From NCBI GenBank assembly GCA_023078555.1, contig CM041202.1, positions 620,001 through 684,000 of the forward strand: DNA of 64,000 bases, in the 5' to 3' direction. Made by a program: the position numbers and the translations under genes. The DNA comes from Ulva prolifera. Lineage: Eukaryota; Chlorophyta; Ulvophyceae; Ulvales; Ulvaceae. A model generated the notes under the pieces. The model was not told where the DNA came from. It did no database searches and saw only the letters and a list, made by a program, of their open reading frames with translations. Position 1 is the stretch's first letter, and each line of letters begins with the position of its first letter. Shown here one piece after another: positions 1 through 10,536 of the stretch.

Positions 1-1025
1 TGTGCATGCACGCAACCAGGGCTGCAGCTGGTCGCTGAGGTGATTCGGGTGAGATTCGGTGTTCGTGTTTGCCTTCTTCTGTTCACTCCTTTGGGTAACA
101 GAAATGCCTAGAGCTTCACTGCGAAGCAGTAGCAGTGCATTGTATTGTCCATGCGAGCTGGCGGAGCAGTCCAGCGACCAGCGCTAAGCACAACTCTTTA
201 AAGAGTGCACGTGAATGAGAGAAGACAAACACCAAAACCGAATCACATCCGAATCAACAGCAACATACACGCACACACGATCTGTGTCCGGCGAGGGTGC
301 TGCCGTTGCGCCGGTGTTTTGGTGTGAGCTTCGTGTGGCTTCCTGCGTGGTGTGCGATTCCCCCGGTTCTTGCTTGCGGTGCTACCTGCCTCGCTTGCTT
401 TGTCCTTGTAACACGCACACACGATCACACTACAACCACACCCACAACCACAAGGCATGTGAACACACCCGGCAGTCATGTCAGCTGGATCAGTTCAGTA
501 GGGTTCCCGGTGTATGCAGAGTGTGCCAACTGTGAAGGAATGCGCAGTGGCGGTGTTGGCATTGACTCGGAGTGCGTCGCAAAGCTGTCTTCTCTGATGC
601 GGTACTGAAACATAACGTTTGCCACGATCATGAGTATACTATGAGCATTCTAGTACACGGGCTCCAGGTACACGGGCTGCGCGGTGGTGCGGTCTCAGCT
701 GCGCCCTGCGGCTGTGTGCTACCTGCTGTGCGGCCACGCCACGGTGGTGAGGGCCAGGTTCGGCCGACCCCTCGGGCCGCACCCCCTCCGGCCTCGCAGG
801 AGCACGAACTTCGCATCGGTGAGATACCTGCACCCCAGGCTTCAGACATGTTTGCGCGGCCGGTCGCACAGTCTAGATCGGCAGATCTGCCTGCAGGCTC
901 CTGTAGCCACCAACCCCGCATATGCTGCGGTACACCGGTGTCCTTCTAAAGCACAGGATTTAACAAGTTGTCTTCCAGGTCACAGGGTCGCACCTCATGT
1001 GCCGATGATCATATATGCAATGCAG
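1..1025. other. 5' flank of gene A with retroposon tail fragments
   Basis: No gene is recognised here. Three short fragments match the 3' ends of two retroposon families described elsewhere in the window: about 33-112 (+), 205-270 (-) and 282-415 (+). From 420 to 1025 the sequence is GC-rich with several overlapping open frames but none resembles a known protein. The signal-peptide exon that gene A should have was not found and may lie here or before the window start. Confidence 0.5.
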
Positions 1026-4000
1026 GGTACGCGCCATTCCTCCACCATGCGCCATCTGCAAGACACGGACGCTCCACGGCCCGTGTTTGTGGCGACGCCG
1101 AGAGAGCTGGAGGCCGCAATCCTCCAAGGCCGGCTCCACATCGTCATCACGGCGCACCTTGACATGACCTCCATGCCGCTGCGCCCCACGTCCATCTGCT
1201 TGGAAGGCTGCGAGAGCCCGCTGCCGATCATCCAGGATGCCCTTTCTATACGGGTGTGCAGCCTCCTGCAGCAGGGCATGAAGCCACATGTGTGGTAAAC
1301 CTGAAGCAGCTGCTTGAAAAACAATCAAAGATCCAATATACATGCGCCGAGCTAGCGCTGCTTGACGAGTTGAGTCTCGACCTTGCAGCCTGCACCTGCC
1401 TTGTAATGCATCACGATGTGGGCCACCGGTACCAGTGCGCGCATGAGCACACCTGAAACATGTCATGGCCAATGTACAATGATGGATGGTGCCAAGGGCA
1501 TGTATGTGTTTGCAGGGGGAGTGTGATGGACCCCCCAGAGAAGTGGACCTCGCGGTGCTGGACAACACCCCCGGCGCCGCCCAGCTGCTGCCGTTCCAGG
1601 ACCGCCAGTGCCTCATCATGACAAATGGGGAACTCCTGCCCATCATGTCCTATCGGTGCGCCGCGGTAGTACACGTGCTGCGTCGCAGCAGCCTCGCACG
1701 CGTGCGTGCATGCCACTCCTGCAGGCTCACTTGAGTAAAGCTAGCGCTAGCCATGGGTGCAGCTCTTGATGCCGCGTATGTGCTTTGCTCGGCAGGCGAG
1801 ACTGCTTCAGGATTTGCGTATACAGGAACCCCCCCAGACTCTCTTTCCAACAGTCTGTTAACTGTGACAAGTCACACATGTCATCAAATGAGGGAAGACG
1901 GCACAAGCAGGGGGTGTGCCGGATGTCATCCTCATGCAATTCACGTTCTCACCCTAGGATGTGACAGGTGAATCGTGCGGAGCGGACACAGGTCAGCAAC
2001 TACGCTGGAAATCCGGCACCGTGCCGGCGGGACGCTCATCAGATGCTCGACCCGATGCATGGCCTCAGCTGCTAGCTATAGTGTGTCGGCCGGAACACGG
2101 ATCCCAGCAGCACGTGCATCCGCGAGTGCACTCGCGCAGGCATGGAAAACATGCATCAATACTCACAATTGCACTCCAGTCCCGCGCTGCAGTCAGGGGA
2201 GATGACTGCGCATGCAGTGCTGACGTTAGTGTTGCCGTAATCACACAGCTGACGCCGGTCGAGGGTGTACAGCACATGTGCTGCAGGATATGGCTTGACA
2301 ACCTGTACCTGCGGGCGGTGCACTATAAAGCGCTGCAACCGCGGCAGTCTCAGTTCACCTCACTCGCAGCGTTCACGACACTGAATCCGCCGCTGACAGG
2401 TGAGGGCGCATACTACGCGACCCGCACCACCTTCCAGAGCGATGGCCTTGGGCCGACGGTGGGCATCTGGTCTGACGAAAGATCATACATCGAGAGTGCG
2501 CCGGCCAACCTGATCAGGACTAGATCACACTGGGATGCACAGGACGGATGTTGAAACCCTTAGTCCCTCTGTGCATGTCTCTCACTGCAGTTGAAGTTTC
2601 AAGGCCCCATATCTCAAGAAAGTGCACGGACAGCTCTTAAGAGCTTTCAGGGCGCGCGAAGAACTTTCTTTTTGTTGTTTATAGGCCCGTACGGCGTGGG
2701 AATTGCAGAGCAAGCACCACACATGTCTACAATACCACCAAATCTGGTCATCCCCACTGTCACATCACGGTGGTGTGCTGCAGACTGCACATTCGCAAAC
2801 CTCGGCGGAGACGACTCCGGCACCGCGGCATGCGGAGACTGCAACGGCGGCGTCGTCGCCGCAGGCTCCTTTGTGCACATCGTGAACTCCACGTTCTTTG
2901 ACCCCGTGCGCCGCCCGCTCACCAGCTACGTCCGCGCCTGGGGGAGTGGTGGCGTCCTCCTCACCGGCTGCACCTTCGCGGCGCCGCCAGACATCACCCG
3001 ACCGCTGTTTTATGCGCGGGAAAGCGCGGTCATATACACGGACGACCCGGCCATCCGCGTGCGCTCCGGAGATGGGGGAACGGCCACTGCAAGCCCAGTT
3101 GCGCTGGTGCCGGATCTCCCGGCGGACTCAAACAGGACCTTCCTGCAGCGAAGCGACCCGTGGTTTGTGAACATTATGCGCGTGCGCTCCCCATTCTGCA
3201 GGCGCGCATCATGATGGCCATGCATGCATGGTCACCTCCGGTGTTGGCATCACTGAGTGGCGATGGCAACCAGCTTACTTCCTTTCCCTACCACGGTATT
3301 CAGCATTGAGCAATTAGTACGTGCACATGGTACCAAAGGCTCCTTGTCATCTTCTTGCCCATGCAAGGTCAATTTCAGGTCGGCCTGAGTGTGCACACAT
3401 CGCGATCGGCGGCGCCAGCATTGACTTTGTAGCAGGTGCCCGGTACATGCAAATCCAGTGGTTCTGACACGGAGTGATGTTCTCCATCCATGGAGTTTGC
3501 CAGAGCTTGAAGGTGGTCTGAAGTGTTCCCTCCAGCGTGTGGTCATGTAGCTTTGAACGACCCACGCTCCTGATGCTCGGAGTTCTATTCTTGCTGGTGC
3601 AGACCTCAGTCATCTTGCCCAGCCACCATGTTAGCCTGGTGATCTAGCAGCCTGATGCAGAGTCAACGCGAGATCGTCAGCCCACAGCCAGCGTACCCGG
3701 CACCTCTGGAGCCAGTTCCACTGCTCGAGGCGGGTGACGGTGTGGCGCGTATGCCCAATGCTCCGCTCACCGGACTGCCGCCCGGCGTCAGCAGTACACC
3801 CCCAGCGGGAACCAACACAGGATCCGGGCTGACGCAGGCGGCCACTATTGCAATTGCCATGTCCATCACAGTTGCTCTCCTGCTGCTTGTCGTTGCGACC
3901 ACGGCTTTTGTCATGCGGCAGCGACGGCGGCGGCAGAGGCGAGGCGCGGCAAATGAGGGCGCGGCGTTTGCCGGCCGGTCCGCCAGCCGCCGCAGTGGTG

Positions 4001-7000
4001 GCGAAGCTGGGCGTGATGTAACTGCAGAAGGCATGCCCGGCATGCTGTCGAGTGAGCACAGCGCGGAGGTTTGGCTGCCACACTTAGCCCTGCAGGCACA
4101 GTTGTCGCTGTTTGGTGACCTCCTGTCCTGATGTTGTGGCATGCACTTATTTGCCACCTCCAGCATGACCACTGCTGCTCCTCGCACAGTCAAAGGCGGA
4201 GGCGTGCATGTGTTACAAGCACACAGACAGAGAGGCTGCAGCTGGTGGCACCGCCTCGGGAACGAACGATCACATCAATGCTACCGGATGCGATCATACG
4301 TTGAACCGATCCACAGTTTCCATGCACAGCAGGAAGGCGTGGATGTGTATGCAGGTGATGCCCGTGAAGCTGCGGTCCGTCATGAGCATGCTCTCCCACC
4401 ACACGACATCTACTTCTGGTGGCAGAAGCATGTGGCCTGTGGAGCAGAGCACCTACTGGGCGACCACGGTCGACTTTGACGGCCCGCTGCCGACTGCGGC
4501 CGCGCCGGCCGGCAGCAATTGCAAGCTGGACGCCCTGCACGCGCAGCTCAACAGCATCAGCAGTGACGTGGCCGTACTTGAGCGGTTCAGCCTCCTCGGC
4601 CCAAATCAGCGGCGCCAGGGCGGTGCGCCGCGACTCAAAACCTCTGAAAGGCCTGTCTGCCGCGGCCACAGTCACATGACACAGGGCAGACTGTATCACA
4701 GTTCAGAAGTGCTGTCATGTTTACACACGTAACTCTTCACATGTGACCACGTTCCGCCTCCGCAGCTGGCATCAGGCACACTCGCTGCAGCATCTGCAGT
4801 TGACTACTAGTAGGATCTTGCATCGGAATGCTGTGTAGCTACACGGAACGCGCCCTGCTGGACGTCGGGAAACAGCAGCGTTTGTAAAGGGAATTTACTT
4901 AAGTTCAGTAATCCTGAATGTGCTGAGCCGTATTCTGAAGAGGCCATTGACAACTCCGAAACTGGACCACAAATGCCGTTGCACAAGGGCTGATATATAT
5001 ATATATAGTATATACACCATCAGCCTGACAGTGGTACACTGTGCATCTGATGAGTGTGAGGCTGTCCTTCTGAGAATGAATTTGCAGAATCTCTGACTTG
5101 ACGATGTGCCTGAAGGAGGATTTCTGTATCCGTAAGCCGCTGCGTAGCCCAACAGCATGTCGCCGTGAAATGTACGGCCAGCAAGTGTCATTGTGAAGTA
5201 TGGAGCTGGTGATTTCACATATGTCGATATCGAAGTTCAGGGCAGGACGTTCCGAGTTACTCTTTGTGTTGCACAAGGACAAAGCCGGAGGAGCCGGTAG
5301 CACCGCCAGAGCGACGACGAAGCACGTCCGTCGACAGCCCAAAGCACGTGCGTCAGGAGAGCGGCAGCCACCTCGAGACCGCCGCCACACAGCGCCAAGT
5401 CACAGCAACCACCCGCACGCAGCACCCCGCCTCATGGCTGGCTGATCAGCCTGACAGGAACCCACGGAACACGCACCCACACCGAACACTCCCCCACGCA
5501 CCCCCACCACATCCCAACACCACACCCACGCACCCGCCCCCGCTCAATCCCCCAACACACACACCCACGCGCATGCATGCAATAAGACCCCGCTGCCCGC
5601 GCGGCCTCGACGGCGCAAGCTGGCAGCCTGGCTGGCACCGCCCCATCGCACAAACCACCCAGCCCGCGGACCCCAACCCAATCTCCATACTGCAGCCGTC
5701 CCCGACTTCACCCCCGTACCCAAACAGATCACCCCTGAGCGGCGGTGAAGCACGGCAGCGCCGCCATCCGCCGACCCATGCAGGACATAGCACGCTTAAT
5801 GACACGCGCCCACGGAATGTGTCCGGGCGCCAGGGCACGCGGAAGAGGCGGCGCGCATTACTCTATGTGTGACATTTGTACACGTCGCCGATTTTATAAG
5901 ACCACCCTGGACATCGCCATGTCGCAATCACACGCATGCCCAGTCACGAAGGCTGCTAGGATATCAACACACAATGTTGACCTTGCAGGGCAGGGCGTTG
6001 TGGCCTTCGCAAGGGGTGTGCGTGATGAACTTGGTTATGCGCTCAAGTTCTTCATTGACCGTACCTCCTTCCTCGCGGAGCGCGACATGTACCGCAGCGC
6101 CACCCTCGGCACCCTCCTGCCGCAGGTCCACGCCGAGTACGACCCCGAGGCGACGCCCGGAGCCCTCCTGGACGGCGGCGGCCGACCGCTGCCGCCATGC
6201 ATTGTGATGGAGCGCGGCGAGGGCCTGCCTGACTGGTCAAAACGCGCCAAGCCCGACGTCTTCCAGTCCGTCGCTGTGCTGGCGCATGTGGCGACGCGGC
6301 TGCGCGACATGCATGAGGGCGGCTATGTGCACCGCGACATCAAGCCCGAGAACCTGATGTTCCTGCCGCGCGAAAACCGGTGGACAGTGATTGACTTCGG
6401 GTGCACTGTAGCGGCAGGGGATGTCGCGCCGCTGGCCTACACGCTGGTGTATGCGTCGCCCGAGACTGCAGAGGCGGTGGCGGCCGGTGCGAAGACGATC
6501 GTGGCAGACCCGGCGGCGGACGCGTGGGCGCTCGGGGTGGTGGCGTTTGAGCTGCTTACGGGGCAGTCAGCGTTCAACCTCGTCACCGAGGGCCGTGACT
6601 CGGTGCGCCGCTTTTGGTTGCTGGTACAACATTCTCCTGCAGGCTGGTGAGTTCTGCCCAACCCAGCAGCCTTCAGCCGTGCACTGCAGAAGCGGAAGTC
6701 TGACATTCACAGCGCAGCCCTGAACTGCGGGAAGTTGAGCTCAGCTCTGGGATCTCTGGACAACTCCTGAATCCTCCTGGTCACTAAAGTGTACATGTGC
6801 AGATCAGATCCAGACACGCTAACTCTGTCCGTTCTTGTGACCATGCCATGCCATATGCAGTGCACATAGACGTGGCTGTGTGCGCAGGTGCTGGACAAGC
6901 TGCTGGGGCAGGCGGAGCTGGCGTGGGAGGGGGAGCTGGCGGAGCGCAACCCGGTGGCGCGGCGGCGGCTGGGGCTGTTCCGCGAGCCGGTGCTGTCGCT

Positions 7001-7097
7001 TCTGCGGCGCGACCCCGCGCAGCGCGCCACACTCGGTGACTTCTGCCGCACTGTCAACACCGTCTTCTCCTCCCCCACCACCGTCGAGCAGCCGTAA
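1026..7097 (+). CDS. Gene A: receptor-like Ser/Thr kinase with beta-helix ectodomain, canonical active site
   Basis: Probable type I membrane receptor kinase. Exons by eye: E1 1026-1253, E2 1516-1655, E3 2287-2495, E4 2784-3181, E5 3661-4017, E6 4355-4622, K1+K2 5989-6602, K3 6888-7097 (stop TAA); total 808 codons, with an upstream signal exon missing. E1 to E4 carry family ectodomain motifs (ILQGRLHIVITAHLDMT, TRTTFQ, CTFANLGG, IVNSTFFDP). E5 has a PAYPAP stalk, a helix around ITVALLLLVV and then RQRRRRQR. The kinase is complete: GGQG loop, beta3 Lys in YALKFF (codon 6045), HRDIKPEN (HRD at 6330-6338), IDFGC (6390-6404), SPE, DAWALG and RDPAQR. This is the only member with all canonical catalytic residues. 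The K1/K2 intron present in every paralogue is absent. The intron 4623-5988 holds a retroposon fragment. The E5 donor is the least certain boundary. Ligand and substrate are unknown. Confidence 0.85.
5255..5850 (-). repeat. Retroposon 3'-end fragment, family R2, in intron of gene A
   Basis: This stretch, read on the minus strand, aligns with 7440-8010 on the plus strand. Shared landmarks are a start like GCCGCCTCT-CCG-GTGCCC, GGGTCGGCGGATGG, a CGCGCGGGC-GCGGGGTC block, a long GT/GGGTG-rich tract, and an end like CTCCGGCTTTGTCCTTGT. The copies are strongly diverged and no intact reading frame is convincing. It sits inside the juxtamembrane-to-kinase intron of gene A and enlarges that intron to about 1.4 kb. 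Confidence 0.6.
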
Positions 7098-7439
7098 ACA
7101 GTGGCTGCAGTACTGCCCAGCAGTGGACTCCATTAGACAGGACCAGACGAACTGAAGATTTAATTTTCAGAGTTTGACGGCAGTAGTGTAGCATTGCAAT
7201 GCATTGCATGCGACCGTGGTGCTCGCGCGTGCGATTGCATGCCTGCAGTCCGACTGCCTGCGCTGCGGTGGATAGGCAACCGCTCACTGCATGTTTGCAT
7301 GATGCCTCGATGCATCGAGGCGGCCATCACACACGCAGCACACACCAACACACCCACGCAACGACATCGCCCGCGCCAGTCACAGCCATGGCACACAGCC
7401 TCACAGCTCTCCTCGCCGCTCTTTCGCGGGCCGTGCGTC

Positions 7440-8010
7440 ATCCGCGGCTAGGGCGCACTGATGGGCAGCGTGTGCCGCCTCTGCCGTGTGCCCCGACCCT
7501 CGGACACAGTGCACCTCGGGCGTGCCCCGTTCCGGGTGGGTCGGCGGATGGGGGCGCCCCCGTGTGTGTTGTTCCGGCGCTCGGGGCTGGCCTGGTCGGG
7601 GCATTGGGGTGGGGGTTCTGGGGGACCTCGGCGGCTTCCGCATGGGGCGGGCGCCGGCCAGGCCGCCGCGTGGGGCTGCCGCTGCCGCGCGGGCGGCGGG
7701 GTCGTGTAGCGTGTGGGTGTGTGTGTTTGGGTGGGGTCTGGGCCGCGTGCGGGTGCGTGGGTCGGGTATCCGTGTGGAGGTGCGTGTGGGGGTGGTGCGT
7801 GTGGGAATGGGGGGATGCGGGGGTGTTGTGGGGGGGGTGTGGGAGTGGGGGAATGTGTGGGTGCCTGTTGTGCCTTGTGTGCCTTGGCGTTGGCTGTTGC
7901 TCTCTTGTTGCGTGCGCATTGCGTTGTTCGTGCTCTCGAGATCCCTCTTGGTCCTGGGACCGGTGCCATCAGCCCCTCCGGCTTTTTCCTTTGTAATAAA
8001 CACAGCCTCA
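7440..8010 (+). repeat. Retroposon 3'-end fragment, family R2
   Basis: Homologous in opposite orientation to 5255-5850. It begins with a possible decayed Cys-rich segment (CRLCRVP, SDTVHLG) of the kind seen at the C-terminus of some non-LTR element proteins, continues into a GT-rich 3' untranslated-like tract and ends CTCCGGCTTTTTCCTTTGTAATAAAC, containing TGTAA. The very long open frames on both strands here come from GC-rich low-complexity sequence and are not taken as genes. Element class is inferred from 3'-end conservation only. Confidence 0.55.
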
Positions 8011-8059
8011 CAGCCACACAAACACCGCAACCGCACACCCATCTGGCCTCGGTGTCTAT

Positions 8060-8135
8060 GTGTGTGTTGCTGTTGATTCGGATGAGATTCGGTTTTGGGG
8101 TTTGTCTTCTCCCGTTCACTCTTGTAAACGAATTA
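8060..8135 (+). repeat. Retroposon 3' tail, family R1
   Basis: It matches the 3' untranslated end of the LINE at 54867-55547: ATTCGGATGAGATTCGGTTT, then TTTGTCTTCTCCCGTTCACTC and TTGTAA. It lies directly downstream of the R2 fragment in the same orientation. Confidence 0.6.
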
Positions 8136-8441
8136 TCCTGCCTGCTCTGGCCTCGCACTGGTCCCTAATCCTGATGCCCCTCGCATCGCAACACGAGTAG
8201 CCGCGTCTCCCTGTGAACAAGGCGGGTCTCATACTAGCGTATCGTACATCGACCTGATGAATCCAACCCATGTGGCAAGCCGGTGATGTGGATGCGATCG
8301 GAACATCACTGGATTGCCACATGCCAGCATGGTGCAACTTCACATGTATGAGCCGCCAAGGTGCAGGCGTGAGCACGCAGGTGAGCTCACCTTCGAGGGA
8401 TGCTCCTGCGTATCTCTCACTGTGCTTTCCCGTCGCTGCAG

Positions 8442-8489
<48 letters not shown>

Positions 8490-8494
8490 GGGGG
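8442..8494. repeat. Homopolymer: C46 followed by G7
   Basis: An uninterrupted run of 46 C (8442-8487) is followed at once by seven G (8488-8494). It is the longest homopolymer in the window and could also be an assembly artefact in true length. Confidence 0.9.
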
Positions 8495-8574
8495 CATTGG
8501 GCACCTTGCACTGTGTCGGGGCAACCCTCCAGGAACCACGTGGCAGGCTACCCTCGAACCTGCGCCGGCACCGG

Positions 8575-8618
8575 CACCATGTGTTCGTGTTTGTCTTTTC
8601 CCGTTCACTCTTTTGTAA
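8575..8618 (+). repeat. Retroposon 3' tail, family R1
   Basis: A short fragment ends CCGTTCACTCTTTTGTAA, the same terminus as the LINE at 54867-55547, and is followed within 16 bp by the perfect palindrome at 8634-8679. Confidence 0.6.
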
Positions 8619-8633
8619 TATATGCACCGGCAG

Positions 8634-8679
8634 CACGTCGGCATGGGGTGTTCCTAGGAACACCCCATGCCGACGTGCC
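8634..8679. repeat. Perfect 46-bp palindrome
   Basis: The sequence is its own reverse complement with no spacer, centred on CCTAGG between 8656 and 8657. The arms start GCACGTCGGCATGGGG. As RNA or single-stranded DNA it would form a 23-bp stem with no loop. Confidence 0.95.
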
Positions 8680-10536
8680 TAGCTAGGCCGCCAGGCAGAG
8701 TGCCACGCCCTGTGTCGATCCTCGCCTTGAACTGTATACGTAGCAGCTGCTGCCCCCTGGAGTACTCACTAGTGCACATGTAGCCAGCAGCCGAGGACAA
8801 CAGCGGCACGGATCACGGGCCGGGGCCGTGCTGCCTCCGCAGCCGCCGCGGGGCTACTTGATCACTGAATTGATGTTGAGCTGCTTGGCAATGAATTGAT
8901 GTTGAGCTGCTTGCTTCAAGCTGAAGTTCAGCATCTCGGTTCTTCAGAATTCCTTGCGCGCTTTCTGTTGCATGCAGTTTCGCAATCGGCTTGGTTCCCA
9001 CAGGACGCAAGCGACTGCTGTAATTAAGGTGAACGACGGAGTGCTGCAGCAGGATGAACCCGAGCGTGGCTAAGGGGCGACAATCTCAAATGTGCCGAGA
9101 GTGTGTCGAGCGTCTAGCGCCCTGCACCTGTTGGACATTGCCGTCGCATGCTGAGTACTGGACGTCCCACGTAAGGTTGACGCGTGTCTGGGCCGAGTTG
9201 GGCCAGGCCCTGATTCATCGGCCGGCAGAAGGTAGGTAGAAGGTGAGGATCTCGCGGTCCGCGAGCGTAAACCTCGTTCACAGAGACGATATTATATTTT
9301 GTTTGGCACATGGCCGACGACTGCCGCACGCGGCCGATCGTGATCCCATGGGTGTCCAAGTTTGCGGGTTCGCCTAAGAGTCTCAATTTTCGCTGGCTCT
9401 TGCTACGCTGCAAGCGCACCTGTATCGCTGAGATAGCTGACAAAGCTGCATGCCCCTGCAGCCTGGGGGCGGGCGGCGGACGAGCTGTCGACTGCGTGAA
9501 TTCATGCGGTTCACTCGAACCGGATCCGTTTCGGATTTACATGCCATATGTTTATCTTTGCCTGTCCGGCATCGCTGGAAGTTGTTGCGCAGGGCTCACG
9601 CATGCAGCCCGGAACCGCTCACATAGGTAACCCGACATAGGTAACCCGACTGCGCGTGACCATCCCTCGGTTGCAAGTGCACCTGGCCATGACGAATCGC
9701 CAGACGCCTATCGCATGACACAAACCCAGCAGCTTGATCCGCCGAAGTTCACATCATCACATTGTAATATGATATGCCTGTTCCAGGTAGCACTGCCACC
9801 CCCATGGCCCACCACGGCCCTGCGTCGCGCTCAGCGAGTCAAACATAGCGTCTTGTGTCTGTCGCCTCGCTGCATAACCTCCGCCGCAGCGGTGTGCGAT
9901 TCATCGCACATTTCGCAACATCTGTGGCTGCTTCTCAGCTTGCGTGTTGGTTTCCCTGTGCGCCTCGCGCTTGCGCTTCGGATTCACCGATATTAGCTTT
10001 CTCGCTGTGAGATCATGCTCACTGCGTCGGTAAGGCACGGCGCACTGAAGCGCCTACCTAGAGGCGCACTTCTGTGCTTGAATTTGATTTTTCAGACGGC
10101 TGCGGCCGCTCGATGGAGCTACGATGCGTCGCCTGGCAGACAGTGGCAGGTCAGTGATCCCGTCTCTCAGCTGCGCACGTTGCAATTGGCCGCTCAGTCG
10201 TGCGCTTACCAGCGCTGCTGAAGCCCAGATGGACCGTTACTGTTGTACACTTGAGAATTGTGACCCGTTGCTTGCGTGGCATGCGCTTTGGTGCGACCGC
10301 TGGTGCAAATTCGTAGCTAGCCCGTTCCAGGGCGATGTTCACAGGCGTACTTCAGCGTGGCTGGAACGACATCCCTCGCCTGATTCCACGCACAGACTTT
10401 CTCTGTTTGGCAATTGATTGCTGCTCGGTAACCGTATCCCATTGTTGGTGAACTGCTGGTTTCCGGAACTTGATAGGCGCTTGGAGCAGCTGGTTAGTCA
10501 TCAACAGCGTACACCGGCTTGCAATTCTGGTCACAG

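Larger units (their letters stand above)
7098..10536. other. Spacer between genes A and B
   Basis: It contains a retroposon R2 fragment (about 7440-8010), R1 tails (8060-8135, 8575-8618), a run of 46 C followed by 7 G (8442-8494), a perfect 46-bp palindrome (8634-8679), a 22-bp direct duplication (8866-8887 and 8892-8913) and a 14-bp tandem duplication (9621-9648). The signal-peptide exon of gene B should lie here, but no frame with a convincing hydrophobic N-terminus and donor was found. No other gene is supported. Confidence 0.5.

Noticed and set aside
4993-5009. TATA box of a gene starting near 5200
   Set aside because: It is a short TA microsatellite inside the E6/K1 intron of gene A with no coding start downstream.
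7401-8168. Long overlapping open frames on both strands (up to about 265 codons)
   Set aside because: They arise from GC-rich, GT-biased repeat sequence shared with 5255-5850; the predicted proteins are Pro/Arg/Gly-rich low complexity.
8442-8494. Telomere-like or centromere-like tract
   Set aside because: It is a pure C run followed by a G run with no telomeric repeat unit such as TTTAGGG or TTTTAGGG.
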